DNA from: Poritiphilus sp965212595
GTDB taxonomy: Bacteria > Bacteroidota > Bacteroidia > Flavobacteriales > Flavobacteriaceae
DNA length: 64,000 nucleotides
Direction: 5' to 3'
Assembly: GCA_965212595.1 (NCBI GenBank)
Contig: CBDBVE010000001.1
Span: forward strand, 372,001 to 436,000
Shown here: piece after piece, positions 7,336 through 15,868 of the stretch
Layout of the letters: each line of letters starts with the position of its first letter
Numbering within the stretch: the stretch's first letter is position 1
Position numbers and translations under genes: made by a program
Notes under the pieces: model-generated
The model's input: only the letters and a program-made list of their open reading frames with translations
Databases searched by the model: none
What the model was told of the DNA's origin: nothing

Positions 7336-8268
7336 TTAACTCACACCCATGAGTTCCACATCAAAAATAAGTGTAGCATTAGGTGGAATTACTCCACCAG
7401 CTCCCGCGCTTCCATAGCCCAAATGTGAAGGAATTACAAAACGTGCCTTGTCTCCTACCTCAAGTAAGCCAATACCTTCATCCCAACCAGGGATAACCTG
7501 CCCCACACCAAGTTGAAAATCAATAGGCTGGTTTCTTTTATAAGAAGAATCAAAAACTTGTCCGTTGGTCAATGCGCCTTCATAGTGTACCGACACTGTA
7601 TTGCCTTTGGCCGCTTTTTCGCCATTTCCTTTTTGTATAATCTTATACCGCAGTCCGCTCTCAGTTTTGTCAAAGCCAGCCGCCACCTTCGCTAGCTCTG
7701 CTTCGGCTTTTTCTCGCTCTTCTGCCACTCTTTTTTCTCGTGCACCTTCAAACATTCTAAAAGCTTCAATGGCATTCCAGGCCTCTGCTGCCTTGCCTTG
7801 ACGTATTATTTCAAGAGCTTCTATAAGATCGTCCTGGGCAATAGTATCAACCACTTCCTGCCCATGTTCTACATGACCAAAAACCGTATGTTTGTCATCC
7901 AGCCATGGCGTGGCTATATGTGTAATAAAGAATTGACTCCCGTTCGTACCTGGTCCGGCATTGGCCATTGAGAGTACTCCTGGGCCAGAATGTCTTAGTT
8001 CTGGATGAAATTCATCATCAAACTTGTAACCAGGGTCACCTGTTCCTGTACCCTGAGGACACCCACCCTGGACCATAAAGTCTGGAATTACCCTGTGAAA
8101 TTTTAGTCCGTCATAATATGGATTGCCTTGAGGTTTGGCTGTATTTTCTAATTGGCCCTCGGCAAGAGCCACAAAATTACCTACGGTACCAGGCGTTTTA
8201 TCGTGAGTTAATTTGACTAATATCTCCCCTTTGGAAGTTGTAAATTTAGCATAGATTCCTTCTTGCAT
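7336..8268 (-). CDS. bifunctional peptidylprolyl isomerase, cyclophilin-FKBP fusion
   Basis: A 310-residue protein joining two unrelated prolyl isomerase folds. Residues 1-155 are a cyclophilin domain (FHRVIPDFMVQGG, GSQFFIT, LDDKHTVFG). Residues 156-205 are a charged helical linker (EKRVAEEREKAEAELAKV). Residues 207-310 are an FKBP domain (VSVHYEGALTNGQVFDSS, GVIPPNATLIFDVELM). It has no signal peptide, so it is expected in the cytosol as a folding chaperone. The active-site residues of both domains look intact (cyclophilin FHR and Q-F-F; FKBP FD and IP). Similar fusions are known in some Bacteroidota and protists. Confidence 0.92.
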   Translation of the reverse strand: MQEGIYAKFTTSKGEILVKLTHDKTPGTVGNFVALAEGQLENTAKPQGNPYYDGLKFHRVIPDFMVQGGCPQGTGTGDPGYKFDDEFHPELRHSGPGVLSMANAGPGTNGSQFFITHIATPWLDDKHTVFGHVEHGQEVVDTIAQDDLIEALEIIRQGKAAEAWNAIEAFRMFEGAREKRVAEEREKAEAELAKVAAGFDKTESGLRYKIIQKGNGEKAAKGNTVSVHYEGALTNGQVFDSSYKRNQPIDFQLGVGQVIPGWDEGIGLLEVGDKARFVIPSHLGYGSAGAGGVIPPNATLIFDVELMGVS

Positions 8269-8307
8269 GATTCGCTTTTTTAGTGAGCGGCAAAGGTAGG
8301 AAAATTT

Positions 8308-8366
8308 GGGTTAGTTAGTGGGTTAGTGGGTTAACATGATACTATTTCACTATCTCACTATTTTTC
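8308..8366. repeat. 8-nt tandem repeats (TGGGTTAG and ACTATNTC units)
   Basis: In the gap between the M28 and PPIase genes, about three units of a TGGGTTAG-like octamer (8308-8333) are followed by three units of ACTATTTC/ACTATCTC (8341-8366). Similar octamer runs occur at 11528-11548 and 57091-57133. Confidence 0.6.
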
Positions 8367-9759
8367 ACCCTTTCACTTTGGCTGGAGTAACTGTCCCGTA
8401 TTTATCAAACAGGTATATCAGGCTGGTCATTGTAGCTGCACCAAGTTCTAACTCTCGTTTATTTACATGTTCAAAAGTGTCATTTTCGGCATGATGATGA
8501 TCAAAATATCGTTGAGAATCAGGTCTAAGTCCGGCTAAGACAATATCTTCATTTTTTAAAGGACTTATATCTGCTCCGCTGCCACCTTTAATAAACATAT
8601 GTATCAAATAAGGTTCAAAAAGTGGTTTCCAGGATTGTACCTGTTCAAAGTTAGCATCAGAACAGTCAAAAGAAAAGCCCCTTGGAGTAAACCCTCCCGC
8701 ATCGCTTTCAAGGGCAAATACATGCTTTTCGTTCTTCCTTCTGGCTTCAGCGGCATACGCATTGCCTCCTCTTAACCCATTCTCTTCATTCATAAATAAT
8801 ACTACCCTAATTGTCCTTTTAGGCTTGTATCCGGTTTCTTTCAACAACCTTAAGACATCCATACTTTGAACACATCCTGCGCCATCATCGTGCGAGCCAT
8901 CTCCAAGATCCCAGGAATCTAAATGGCCTCCTACAGTAATAATCTCTTCAGGATGTGTATTTCCTCGTATTTCTCCAATAACATTATAGGATTGTACATC
9001 ATCCAACTGTTTACAATTCTGTTTAAAATAGAATTTTATTTCAGGATTTAACTTTAAGGTGGCACTTAGCAATTCTGCCCCGTTGGTGCTTATGGCTGCT
9101 GCCGGGATTCGCTGGTTTACAGGAATATCGCCGTAAGCCATAGAACCCGTATGAGGATAATCATCTAAACGCAGGTTCATGGACCTTACAATAATCCCGG
9201 CCGCTCCAAATTTGGAGGCTTCTGCAGCTCCTGAATAACGCTGATCCACACAGCCGGAATACGACTGAAAGGTACTTATCAGTTTTGGGTCCATTGGGCG
9301 ATTAAAGAAAACAATCTTCCCTTCAATTTTTTCTCTTCCAAGACTTGCCAGTTCCTCTATTCCCTGAACTTCAACTACACTGGCTTTCAATCCGGTAGGT
9401 GGGGTTGCCTCAGATCCGCCCAAGGCACAAATAGGGACATTACTGGTAATACCCGGTTCGGTTTCTATATAGGCGAATTCTGGTGTACCTCTTACCCACT
9501 TTGGCACCATGACAGGTTGCAGCCAAACCCTGTCTAAACCAATAGAATCTAATTGGGCTTTTGTATAGTCTACTGCCTGTTGGGCCTGAACAGAGCCTGA
9601 AAGTCTTCCCCCTATTTGGTTGGATAAATGATTGAGCCAGTCATAAGCCATCCCCTGGGTTAGAGCGGCATCGTAAATAGCTCGTATTTGTTTTTCATCT
9701 TCGCCTTGTGCCCATAACTGAACTGTGACGAGTAAAAAGGCCAGTAACAATTTTTTCAT
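8365..9759 (-). CDS. secreted M28 family zinc aminopeptidase
   Basis: A 464-residue exopeptidase. Residues 1-18 form a signal peptide ending VQLWAQ. A PA-domain-like insert lies in the first half, and the M28 catalytic domain starts near residue 265. Zn ligands and catalytic residues seen: His and Asp in GGHLDSWDLGDGSHDDGAG, the Glu pair in MNEENG, Asp in LESDAGGF, and a final His in HHHAENDTFEHV. It probably frees N-terminal residues in the periplasm or outside. Its ATG overlaps the stop of the PPK2 gene by four bases (ATGA), so PPK2 and M28 are co-translated, an odd functional pair. Confidence 0.92.
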   Translation of the reverse strand: MKKLLLAFLLVTVQLWAQGEDEKQIRAIYDAALTQGMAYDWLNHLSNQIGGRLSGSVQAQQAVDYTKAQLDSIGLDRVWLQPVMVPKWVRGTPEFAYIETEPGITSNVPICALGGSEATPPTGLKASVVEVQGIEELASLGREKIEGKIVFFNRPMDPKLISTFQSYSGCVDQRYSGAAEASKFGAAGIIVRSMNLRLDDYPHTGSMAYGDIPVNQRIPAAAISTNGAELLSATLKLNPEIKFYFKQNCKQLDDVQSYNVIGEIRGNTHPEEIITVGGHLDSWDLGDGSHDDGAGCVQSMDVLRLLKETGYKPKRTIRVVLFMNEENGLRGGNAYAAEARRKNEKHVFALESDAGGFTPRGFSFDCSDANFEQVQSWKPLFEPYLIHMFIKGGSGADISPLKNEDIVLAGLRPDSQRYFDHHHAENDTFEHVNKRELELGAATMTSLIYLFDKYGTVTPAKVKG

Positions 9760-10640
9760 TCTTTTTCGCTTTCTAATTGTGCCCTGTACATTTCAAGATT
9801 TGCTTTCACCTCATCTTCTAAATCGGGCTCTTTAATATCCTTATATTTTTTTAGTTCTTCTAACAGAATTGCAGCAACAATGAGGCGAGCTGCTCTTTTG
9901 CTGTCTGCAGGAATTAGGTACCAGGGAGCGTGCGATTTAGTAGTTTGCTGAATGGCCTCCTCATAGCATTCCTGGTATATATTCCATAATTTTCGCTCTT
10001 CGAGATCTCCAGGTGAGAATTTCCAATGTTTTTGCTTAAGTCTGAGACGTCTGAGCAGGCGTTGTCGTTGTTCTTCCTTAGAAAGGTGGAGGAAGAATTT
10101 AAAAATAACTGTCCCGCTTTCTGCAATATGTTTTTCAAAATTATTAATTTGTTCAAAGCGTTTTTCCCAAAAGGCCTCATCTATATCTGAAACCTGATGC
10201 ACCCCAGGTATATTCTCCCCTAAAATATATTCAGGATGCACGCGTGTAACAAGAACATTCTCATAATGTGTACGGTTAAATACACCAAACTTGCCTTTTG
10301 CAGGTAGGGCGATATAATGCCTCCAAATATAGTCGTGTTTGCGTTCCAATTCTGTAGGTACCTTAAAACTGTGAACTACCACGCCTCGTGCGTTAAAGTC
10401 TTTAAAAACTTCACGTATCAAACTATCTTTTCCCGCCGTATCCATTCCCTGAAAGCATACAAGAACTGCATATTTGCCATGGGCATAGAGTTTATCTTGA
10501 AATTTGCCCAGTTCTTCCCTAACCTCTTCTAACTCCTGTTTAAGTGCTTTATCTGAAAGTCCAAAATCCTCGAAGGTGGGCGTTTCAGACAGCCTTTGGC
10601 TGGTATTGGCCTTATAGGAACTTGCATTTATCTTATTCAT
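9756..10640 (-). CDS. polyphosphate kinase 2 family protein
   Basis: A 294-residue PPK2 that uses polyphosphate to phosphorylate nucleotides (or the reverse). Seen: Walker A GMDTAGKD near residue 67, the lid segment FNRTHYENVLV, and the C-terminal HAPWYLIPADSKRAARL that closes PPK2 domains. I chose the ATG at 10640 (MNKINASSYK); an upstream TTG-type start would add 16 poorly conserved residues. The family split (class I, II or III, NDP or NMP substrates) cannot be set from sequence alone here. It is the first gene of a pair with the M28 peptidase, divergent from the gene at 10832. Confidence 0.9.
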   Translation of the reverse strand: MNKINASSYKANTSQRLSETPTFEDFGLSDKALKQELEEVREELGKFQDKLYAHGKYAVLVCFQGMDTAGKDSLIREVFKDFNARGVVVHSFKVPTELERKHDYIWRHYIALPAKGKFGVFNRTHYENVLVTRVHPEYILGENIPGVHQVSDIDEAFWEKRFEQINNFEKHIAESGTVIFKFFLHLSKEEQRQRLLRRLRLKQKHWKFSPGDLEERKLWNIYQECYEEAIQQTTKSHAPWYLIPADSKRAARLIVAAILLEELKKYKDIKEPDLEDEVKANLEMYRAQLESEKE

Positions 10641-10787
10641 AGGCTGAATATAAAATAATTTGACGTTGTACAGCAACTCGACAAACAAAAAAGCACCTTT
10701 TTATCTGATAAAAGCGACGATTTAGCGTATAAAGCGCCTTGAATCTACCATTGATCGAAAAAATAGGGAATGCCGCCAGTCTCGCCA

Positions 10788-10795
10788 TATCTTTA
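10788..10795 (+). promoter_or_regulatory. -7 promoter element of the 10832 gene
   Basis: TATCTTTA is one mismatch from TAnnTTTG and lies 36 bp before the ATG at 10832, within the divergent gap shared with PPK2. Confidence 0.4.
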
Positions 10796-10831
10796 CGGTG
10801 CCCAAGTTCTACGGAAAAAATACCTTATGCT

Positions 10832-11521
10832 ATGAAAAAAGTGCTTTTCTTACTGTGCGCCCTTTTCTTCTGCACGCTGACCTCCTTCAGTGATAACAAT
10901 GCATGTGACTATGCCGGTTCTAACATCGAGTATGTTAAATCACAAACTCGGCGAGCTTTAGATGCAGAAAGTGTGAATCTCTCACGTTTTTATGCCTATA
11001 AAGCGCTGAATGCCATAGAGAAATCAAAGAAGCAATTTGAAGCTTGTGGCTGCGACTACATGACCAAAAGTATTTTGGAAGGACTTGAAAACCTGAAAAA
11101 AGCCACCAGGGTAGCTTCTCTGGATGGAACGAAGATCTTGTTGAAAAAAGCGCTGGAAAATGCATTAGGTAGTCTTGAAGCTCTACAAGAACACGATGAG
11201 TTACACAATAGCAAATACGCCGGTGATGTATTGGCAATGAATACGGTTGATACAGAGAAGAAAAAAGCCTGGATGAAGCAACCTCAGGGAAGGGAACTTG
11301 AACGAAAAATTGATACGGCCTTGATGGCCTTTAGAAAATCGCTAGACGACGTGGTTAAATCTGTAGACTGTAAAGAAGCCTATGCTTTTGCCAATAAGGT
11401 CTATAAGCATTGTGAACTTCAGCTACTAAACCAGGAGCTAAGTGAAGCAAAGAAATACTACAACCTAAGAACAAAGGAAATTGCTGCTGATGCCCTCAAC
11501 GAACTTGAAATGTGTCAGTAA
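10832..11521 (+). CDS. secreted helical protein of unknown function
   Basis: A 229-residue protein with a signal peptide (MKKVLFLLCALFFCTLTSFS) and a mature part predicted almost wholly helical. Several Cys are present (ACDYAG, ACGCDY, VDCKEAY, KHCELQ, EMCQ), so periplasmic disulfides are possible. The repeat-like LEGLENLKKATRVASLD and LKKALENALGSLEALQE stretches suggest a helical bundle. The open frame runs upstream to a TTG at 10739, but the signal peptide fixes the ATG at 10832. I do not recognise a named domain; homologues are probably limited to Flavobacteriia. It converges on the response-regulator gene. Confidence 0.7.
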   Translation: MKKVLFLLCALFFCTLTSFSDNNACDYAGSNIEYVKSQTRRALDAESVNLSRFYAYKALNAIEKSKKQFEACGCDYMTKSILEGLENLKKATRVASLDGTKILLKKALENALGSLEALQEHDELHNSKYAGDVLAMNTVDTEKKKAWMKQPQGRELERKIDTALMAFRKSLDDVVKSVDCKEAYAFANKVYKHCELQLLNQELSEAKKYYNLRTKEIAADALNELEMCQ

Positions 11522-11527
11522 GAAATG

Positions 11528-11548
11528 GGTGTGAGTTAGTGAGTTACT
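11528..11548. repeat. 8-nt tandem repeat (GTGAGTTA)
   Basis: Just after the stop codon at 11521, two full copies of GTGAGTTA in tandem with partial flanking units (GGGT before, CTAA after). It belongs to the same octamer style as 8308-8366. Confidence 0.5.
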
Positions 11549-11584
11549 AAAATTCAACTTTCAATTTCTCCCATTGCCCAGATA

Positions 11585-12748
11585 TCACTTGCTTGCGAAA
11601 GATTTTACATCATCTTCGGATATTTCGGCATTGCCTAAAATAATGAGTCTTTCTACTACATTACGCAATTCGCGAATATTGCCTGTCCAATCGTAACTTT
11701 TCAATAATGCAATCGCTTTTTTTGAAAAATTCTTGGTAGATGTACCCTGTTCTGAAGCAATTTTTTGAGAAAAGTGTTCAATTAACATAGGTATATCATC
11801 CCTTCGATCATTGAGCGCAGGGACTTTGATGAGAATAACCGCAAGACGGTGGTAAAGATCCTCACGAAACCGCCCTTCCTCTATTTCTTTTTTCAAGTCT
11901 TTATTAGTGGCTGCTACCACCCTAACATCTACTTTAATGTCTTTATCTGTACCTACCCTTGAGATCTTATTTTCCTGAAGCGCCCTAAGTACCTTGGCCT
12001 GAGCCGAAAGGCTCATATCGCCAATTTCATCAAGGAAAATCGTGCCTTTATTGGCAGCTTCAAACTTACCTGCCCTGTCTTTAACCGCAGAGGTAAAAGC
12101 ACCCTTGACATGGCCAAACAATTCACTTTCAATTAATTCAGAAGGAATAGCGGCACAGTTTACTTCAATAAACGGAGCTCCACTACGCTCGCTCTTTTGG
12201 TGGACCCAATGTGCAACCAATTCCTTTCCGGTACCGTTGGCGCCGGTGATGAGTACCCTTGCATCTGTAGGAGCTACTTTGTCTATTATTTCTTTGATTG
12301 CCGAGATCTCACTACTCTCCCCAATCATCTCGTAGTTCTTACTAACTTTTTTCTTAAGAATCTTGTTCTCTACCACAAGTTCTTTTCGGTCTAGAGCATT
12401 TCTTACCGTCGTCAAAAGACGATTAAGGTCTGGAGGCTTTGAAATGTAATCAAAAGCGCCCAGCCTCATGGTATTTACGGCAGTGTCAAGGTCGCCATGC
12501 CCGGAGATCATAATAAAAGGGACTTCGGGTTTTTCCTTTCGCGCCGCTTCCAAGACCTCAACGCCGTCCATTTTGGGCATTTTTATATCACATAAGGCCA
12601 GATCATAATCGTTTTTCTTGATCATATCAAGGCCTTTAGCACCGTCTTCTGCCTCTTCTACCTGATAGTTCTCGCTTTCCTCACTTAGTATTTTTACCAG
12701 TACTCTTCTGATGGCTGCTTCGTCTTCTATCACTAATATTTTTGGCAT
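11585..12748 (-). CDS. NtrC-type sigma-54 response regulator lacking a DNA-binding domain
   Basis: A 387-residue two-component regulator. Residues 1-120 are a receiver domain with phospho-acceptor Asp in LALCDIKMPKMDG and Lys in YISKPPD. Residues 140-375 are a sigma-54-interacting AAA+ domain: Walker A ITGANGTGKE, the sigma-54 contact loop as ELFGHVKGAFTSA (GAFTGA has become GAFTSA), Walker B GTIFLDEIGD and an arginine-finger region DLYHRLAV. The protein ends at EDDVKSFASK, right after the AAA+ lid, so there is no Fis-type helix-turn-helix. It probably acts from solution or through a partner. It is the last gene of the 11.6-16.8 kb operon; no histidine kinase lies nearby. Confidence 0.93.
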   Translation of the reverse strand: MPKILVIEDEAAIRRVLVKILSEESENYQVEEAEDGAKGLDMIKKNDYDLALCDIKMPKMDGVEVLEAARKEKPEVPFIMISGHGDLDTAVNTMRLGAFDYISKPPDLNRLLTTVRNALDRKELVVENKILKKKVSKNYEMIGESSEISAIKEIIDKVAPTDARVLITGANGTGKELVAHWVHQKSERSGAPFIEVNCAAIPSELIESELFGHVKGAFTSAVKDRAGKFEAANKGTIFLDEIGDMSLSAQAKVLRALQENKISRVGTDKDIKVDVRVVAATNKDLKKEIEEGRFREDLYHRLAVILIKVPALNDRRDDIPMLIEHFSQKIASEQGTSTKNFSKKAIALLKSYDWTGNIRELRNVVERLIILGNAEISEDDVKSFASK

Positions 12749-12758
12749 GCTTTCTCTT

Positions 12759-13631
12759 TTAAAATATTCCTACTCGAAATCCTACTCTAAAATAGATATT
12801 TTGATCTTCATTAAGGACAAAAACTTTATTTCTCTTGTCATCTCTTAGCAACCCACTTTGAATGATGGTATGTCCGAAGAAACCATAGAACTGAACCTCC
12901 TCTTTTATGCGATATCGGAACCCCAGGCTTCCCAATACTGCGGAAAGGGAAATGTTGGCACCTATGGAATCATCTGGCAATAAAATATCATTCTGTGCAT
13001 TCACGAAATACCCATCGAGAAGTGATCCAAGCTCCCAACTCAGCTTATCAGTCATATGATATTCTAAGTTGATTCTTGGAACTCCTATATTGAAAGACCA
13101 ATTCTCATGAAATCGTACCCTGTAGCTTATCAATGGTAAAGGAAAAGGAAGGCCTGATGCACTATTGAAACTTATCCCCAAAAAAAGCCGAAAGGGCCTG
13201 TCTGTGTTATTTTTAGTCTTTAGAAATACAGCGGTAGCGTTGAATTTAAAGTCTTTCCCTTCAACACCATTTATAAAATTTGAAGCCAACCTGGGTGTAA
13301 CCACTCCAATAAGGCGCCAATTTTCATTCCATCGTGTTACATAGCCTACGTTGAAATCAATAATATGCAATTGTTCCAGTTCTTCAAATTCGAATGGAAA
13401 TGTCCTGCTTACGCCAATATCAATAAAATTGTACTCTGCACCTGTAATAAGGTAATCTTCGGGGCCCAAGGCAAACGGAAAGTTGGCTATTACACGGTAT
13501 CTGCTTGTAGTAATACCATTGTCGTTTTCAGGGATATGTGTGTATTCTAAACGGATAATATCCGTACTCTGAGAAAATGATAGCGCAGTACACAGGAAAA
13601 AACCACAAAATATCCCTGCGCGTAGAATCAT
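12759..13631 (-). CDS. DUF6268 family outer-membrane beta-barrel protein
   Basis: A 290-residue protein with a signal peptide (MILRAGIFCGFFLCTALSFS) and many alternating hydrophobic strands ending in an aromatic FRVGFRVGIF, typical of small outer-membrane barrels. The sequence fits the DUF6268 group. The open frame continues upstream 78 codons into the MscS gene, but the signal peptide sets the start at 13631, one base after the MscS stop region. Its role is unknown; it sits between a mechanosensitive channel and a sigma-54 regulator in one operon. Confidence 0.75.
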   Translation of the reverse strand: MILRAGIFCGFFLCTALSFSQSTDIIRLEYTHIPENDNGITTSRYRVIANFPFALGPEDYLITGAEYNFIDIGVSRTFPFEFEELEQLHIIDFNVGYVTRWNENWRLIGVVTPRLASNFINGVEGKDFKFNATAVFLKTKNNTDRPFRLFLGISFNSASGLPFPLPLISYRVRFHENWSFNIGVPRINLEYHMTDKLSWELGSLLDGYFVNAQNDILLPDDSIGANISLSAVLGSLGFRYRIKEEVQFYGFFGHTIIQSGLLRDDKRNKVFVLNEDQNIYFRVGFRVGIF

Positions 13632-13632
13632 A

Positions 13633-14529
13633 TTACTGCTTTTCCACTTTTTGAGATCCTTCAGACTCCGCAGGCAGCGATACACTCTTTGTAAAAAGAT
13701 GAACATCTCTTTGCGGAAAAGGAATGGTAATGTTATTTTCTCTAAACTTTGAATCAATGAGATAACGTACTTCGCTTTTAATTTTCGGATCTGTAAAACT
13801 ATCTGTGATGTAAAAATTGATGGTGAACAACAGCGCTGAATCACCAAAATCTTCGAACAAAACAAAGGGCTTAGGATTTTTTAAAATTTCTTTTTTACTT
13901 TCAACACATTCCAGCAACAATTGGGTAACCACATTAACGTCACTTCCATAAGCAACTCCTACCTTAACGGACTCTCTAGTGGTTTTATGATTTTGTGTGT
14001 AGTTATAAATGCTGTCTGTTAGGAATTTATGGTTGGGAATTACAATAACTTTATCATCTCTGGTAAGTGCTCTTGTGGTTCTAAGCCGTATTTCGAAAAC
14101 CCTGCCAACTTTCCCTTCAACCTCAATGATATCACCTACATGCAGGGATTGGTCTAATATGATCAATACTCCCGATATAATATCCTGGAAGAGATATTGC
14201 AGGGCAAATCCGAGACCTACAAACAAAGCCGCAGAAGCCGTAAGCAAAACAGTAAGATTAATTCCTGAAGACTGAAGGATGACTACAACAACCAGGATAT
14301 AGAACAGGTACTTAAGAAAACCGAAAATACTTTCAAACTTGTTTTTATCCTCCTCGGGCAGCTTCGCGGTTATGAGTCGGTGAATTAGTTTTAGGGCGTA
14401 GGTAACTATAACGATCGCAAGAATAATGGTCAACAAGGTTCCTACAGTAATATGAATATCTGCGCTGTCATAGATCTTGTAACTCAAGAAATCTTTCAAT
14501 ACCGAAAAAACATTCTGCAGTTCTTCCAT
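13633..14529 (-). CDS. MscS family mechanosensitive channel
   Basis: A 298-residue inner-membrane channel. Three hydrophobic segments lie at about residues 28-45, 70-88 and 92-115; the pore-lining third helix and following SLHVGDIIEVEGKVGRVFEI mark the MscS beta domain, and a C-terminal cytosolic domain ends with the FPQRDVHL motif. It opens on membrane tension to release solutes during hypo-osmotic shock. It has one-base gaps to both the ABC permease gene upstream and the DUF6268 gene downstream, so it is co-transcribed with them. A second, different MscS is at 31162-31986. Confidence 0.92.
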   Translation of the reverse strand: MEELQNVFSVLKDFLSYKIYDSADIHITVGTLLTIILAIVIVTYALKLIHRLITAKLPEEDKNKFESIFGFLKYLFYILVVVVILQSSGINLTVLLTASAALFVGLGFALQYLFQDIISGVLIILDQSLHVGDIIEVEGKVGRVFEIRLRTTRALTRDDKVIVIPNHKFLTDSIYNYTQNHKTTRESVKVGVAYGSDVNVVTQLLLECVESKKEILKNPKPFVLFEDFGDSALLFTINFYITDSFTDPKIKSEVRYLIDSKFRENNITIPFPQRDVHLFTKSVSLPAESEGSQKVEKQ

Positions 14530-14530
14530 C

Positions 14531-15868
14531 TTAGTATTTCAGCCATTTAAACAATTCTCTATAGGTAGGCTTTTTACCGTACATCAAAATCCCAACTCTG
14601 TATATTTTGGCCGCTAACCAAACAATTCCAATAAAAGTTATGATTAAAAAGAAAATAGAAAGAAGCAATTGCCAAAGTGGAACACCTCCTTCTCCAATAC
14701 CACCCGGGAGACGCATTAGCATCACTATGGGAGAGGTTAAGGGGAAGAGCGAAAAGCCCACTGCTATAGGCCCGTGAGGGTTGTTAAAAACCGAAAAGAA
14801 GCCCACGTAGATTGCAAGCATTAAAGGCATAATAATTGGGAAAATGAATTGCTGTGTGTCTGTTTCGTTATCAACCGCGGCGCCAATGGCTGCATAGATT
14901 GAGCTGTAAATTAAGTACCCTAAAACAAAGTATACAACGAAAAAAAGGAAAAGTAACATCCAGGGAAACTGATAAATTTCCACCGCATAAAGTTGCATGG
15001 CATCCACGCCTGAAGGAGCAGGTGCCATATTGGTAACTGCCTGTGCCGGCAGATTAGCCCCGGCGCTTAAAGTTGAAGGATCTATTCCAAAAAAGAGCAG
15101 CACCACCAGCATAAGGAGAGAGGCAGAAAATATCCAGATGACGAACTGCGTAATCCCCGCCAGCGAGGTCCCGATGATCTTCCCTAACATTAATTGAAAA
15201 GGTTTTACAGACGAGATGATCACCTCTATGATACGGCTGGTTTTTTCTTCAATGACACTTCGCATTACAAAGCCACCGTAGATAATAATAAACATCATGA
15301 TAAGGTAACCAAAGGCCCCGCCAATAATAAATTTGATTTCATTGATCCCTTTAAGGTTTTGGTCGCCGGCAAAGGTTGCCGTATTGATCTCATAACGTGC
15401 CCTCATTTTAGCAAAGTCCTCCGAAGAAACACCCAAATCATTAAGGCGTTGGTCTTGTAGGCGATCCTGGAAGATGTATTCAAGCCGATCTAGCACCGAA
15501 GTACTTGGGGCATCTTTTGAATAGAAGAAAACGCTTTGTGCGGTCGCCTCAAGATCAGGAGCGCCAGGTATATGTAAAAGTCCGTAGTATCCCACATTGA
15601 GCGTAGAATCTTTGGCTTCCTCTAATGAAATATCGCGGAATTTTACATATGAAGTACTTTCGGTTGTATTAAAATCATTAGAGAAATAACTGCTTTCATT
15701 TAAAACGGCAATAATGCGTTTCTCACTTCCATTTATCTTGGTTAAATATGCAATAAGGACAATCATTCCAACAATAAGGATAGGACTCAAAATTGTCATT
15801 ATTACGAAAGATTTATTTCGCACCTTGGCCAGGTATTCCCTGACTATGATGAGTTTCAACTTACTCAT
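14531..15868 (-). CDS. ABC-2 type transporter permease (NatB-like)
   Basis: A 445-residue permease. One transmembrane helix near residues 20-40 is followed by a large extracytoplasmic region (about 45-180), then five or six further helices (VMRSVIEEKTSRIIEVII, then hydrophobic segments to the C-terminus). This is the layout of NatB/ABC-2 membrane-3 proteins that export Na+ or other substrates. I use the ATG at 15868 (MSKLKLIIVREY), which overlaps the end of the ATPase gene by 8 bp; a longer open frame to 16003 has no matching conservation. It pairs with the ATPase directly upstream. Confidence 0.9.
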   Translation of the reverse strand: MSKLKLIIVREYLAKVRNKSFVIMTILSPILIVGMIVLIAYLTKINGSEKRIIAVLNESSYFSNDFNTTESTSYVKFRDISLEEAKDSTLNVGYYGLLHIPGAPDLEATAQSVFFYSKDAPSTSVLDRLEYIFQDRLQDQRLNDLGVSSEDFAKMRARYEINTATFAGDQNLKGINEIKFIIGGAFGYLIMMFIIIYGGFVMRSVIEEKTSRIIEVIISSVKPFQLMLGKIIGTSLAGITQFVIWIFSASLLMLVVLLFFGIDPSTLSAGANLPAQAVTNMAPAPSGVDAMQLYAVEIYQFPWMLLFLFFVVYFVLGYLIYSSIYAAIGAAVDNETDTQQFIFPIIMPLMLAIYVGFFSVFNNPHGPIAVGFSLFPLTSPIVMLMRLPGGIGEGGVPLWQLLLSIFFLIITFIGIVWLAAKIYRVGILMYGKKPTYRELFKWLKY

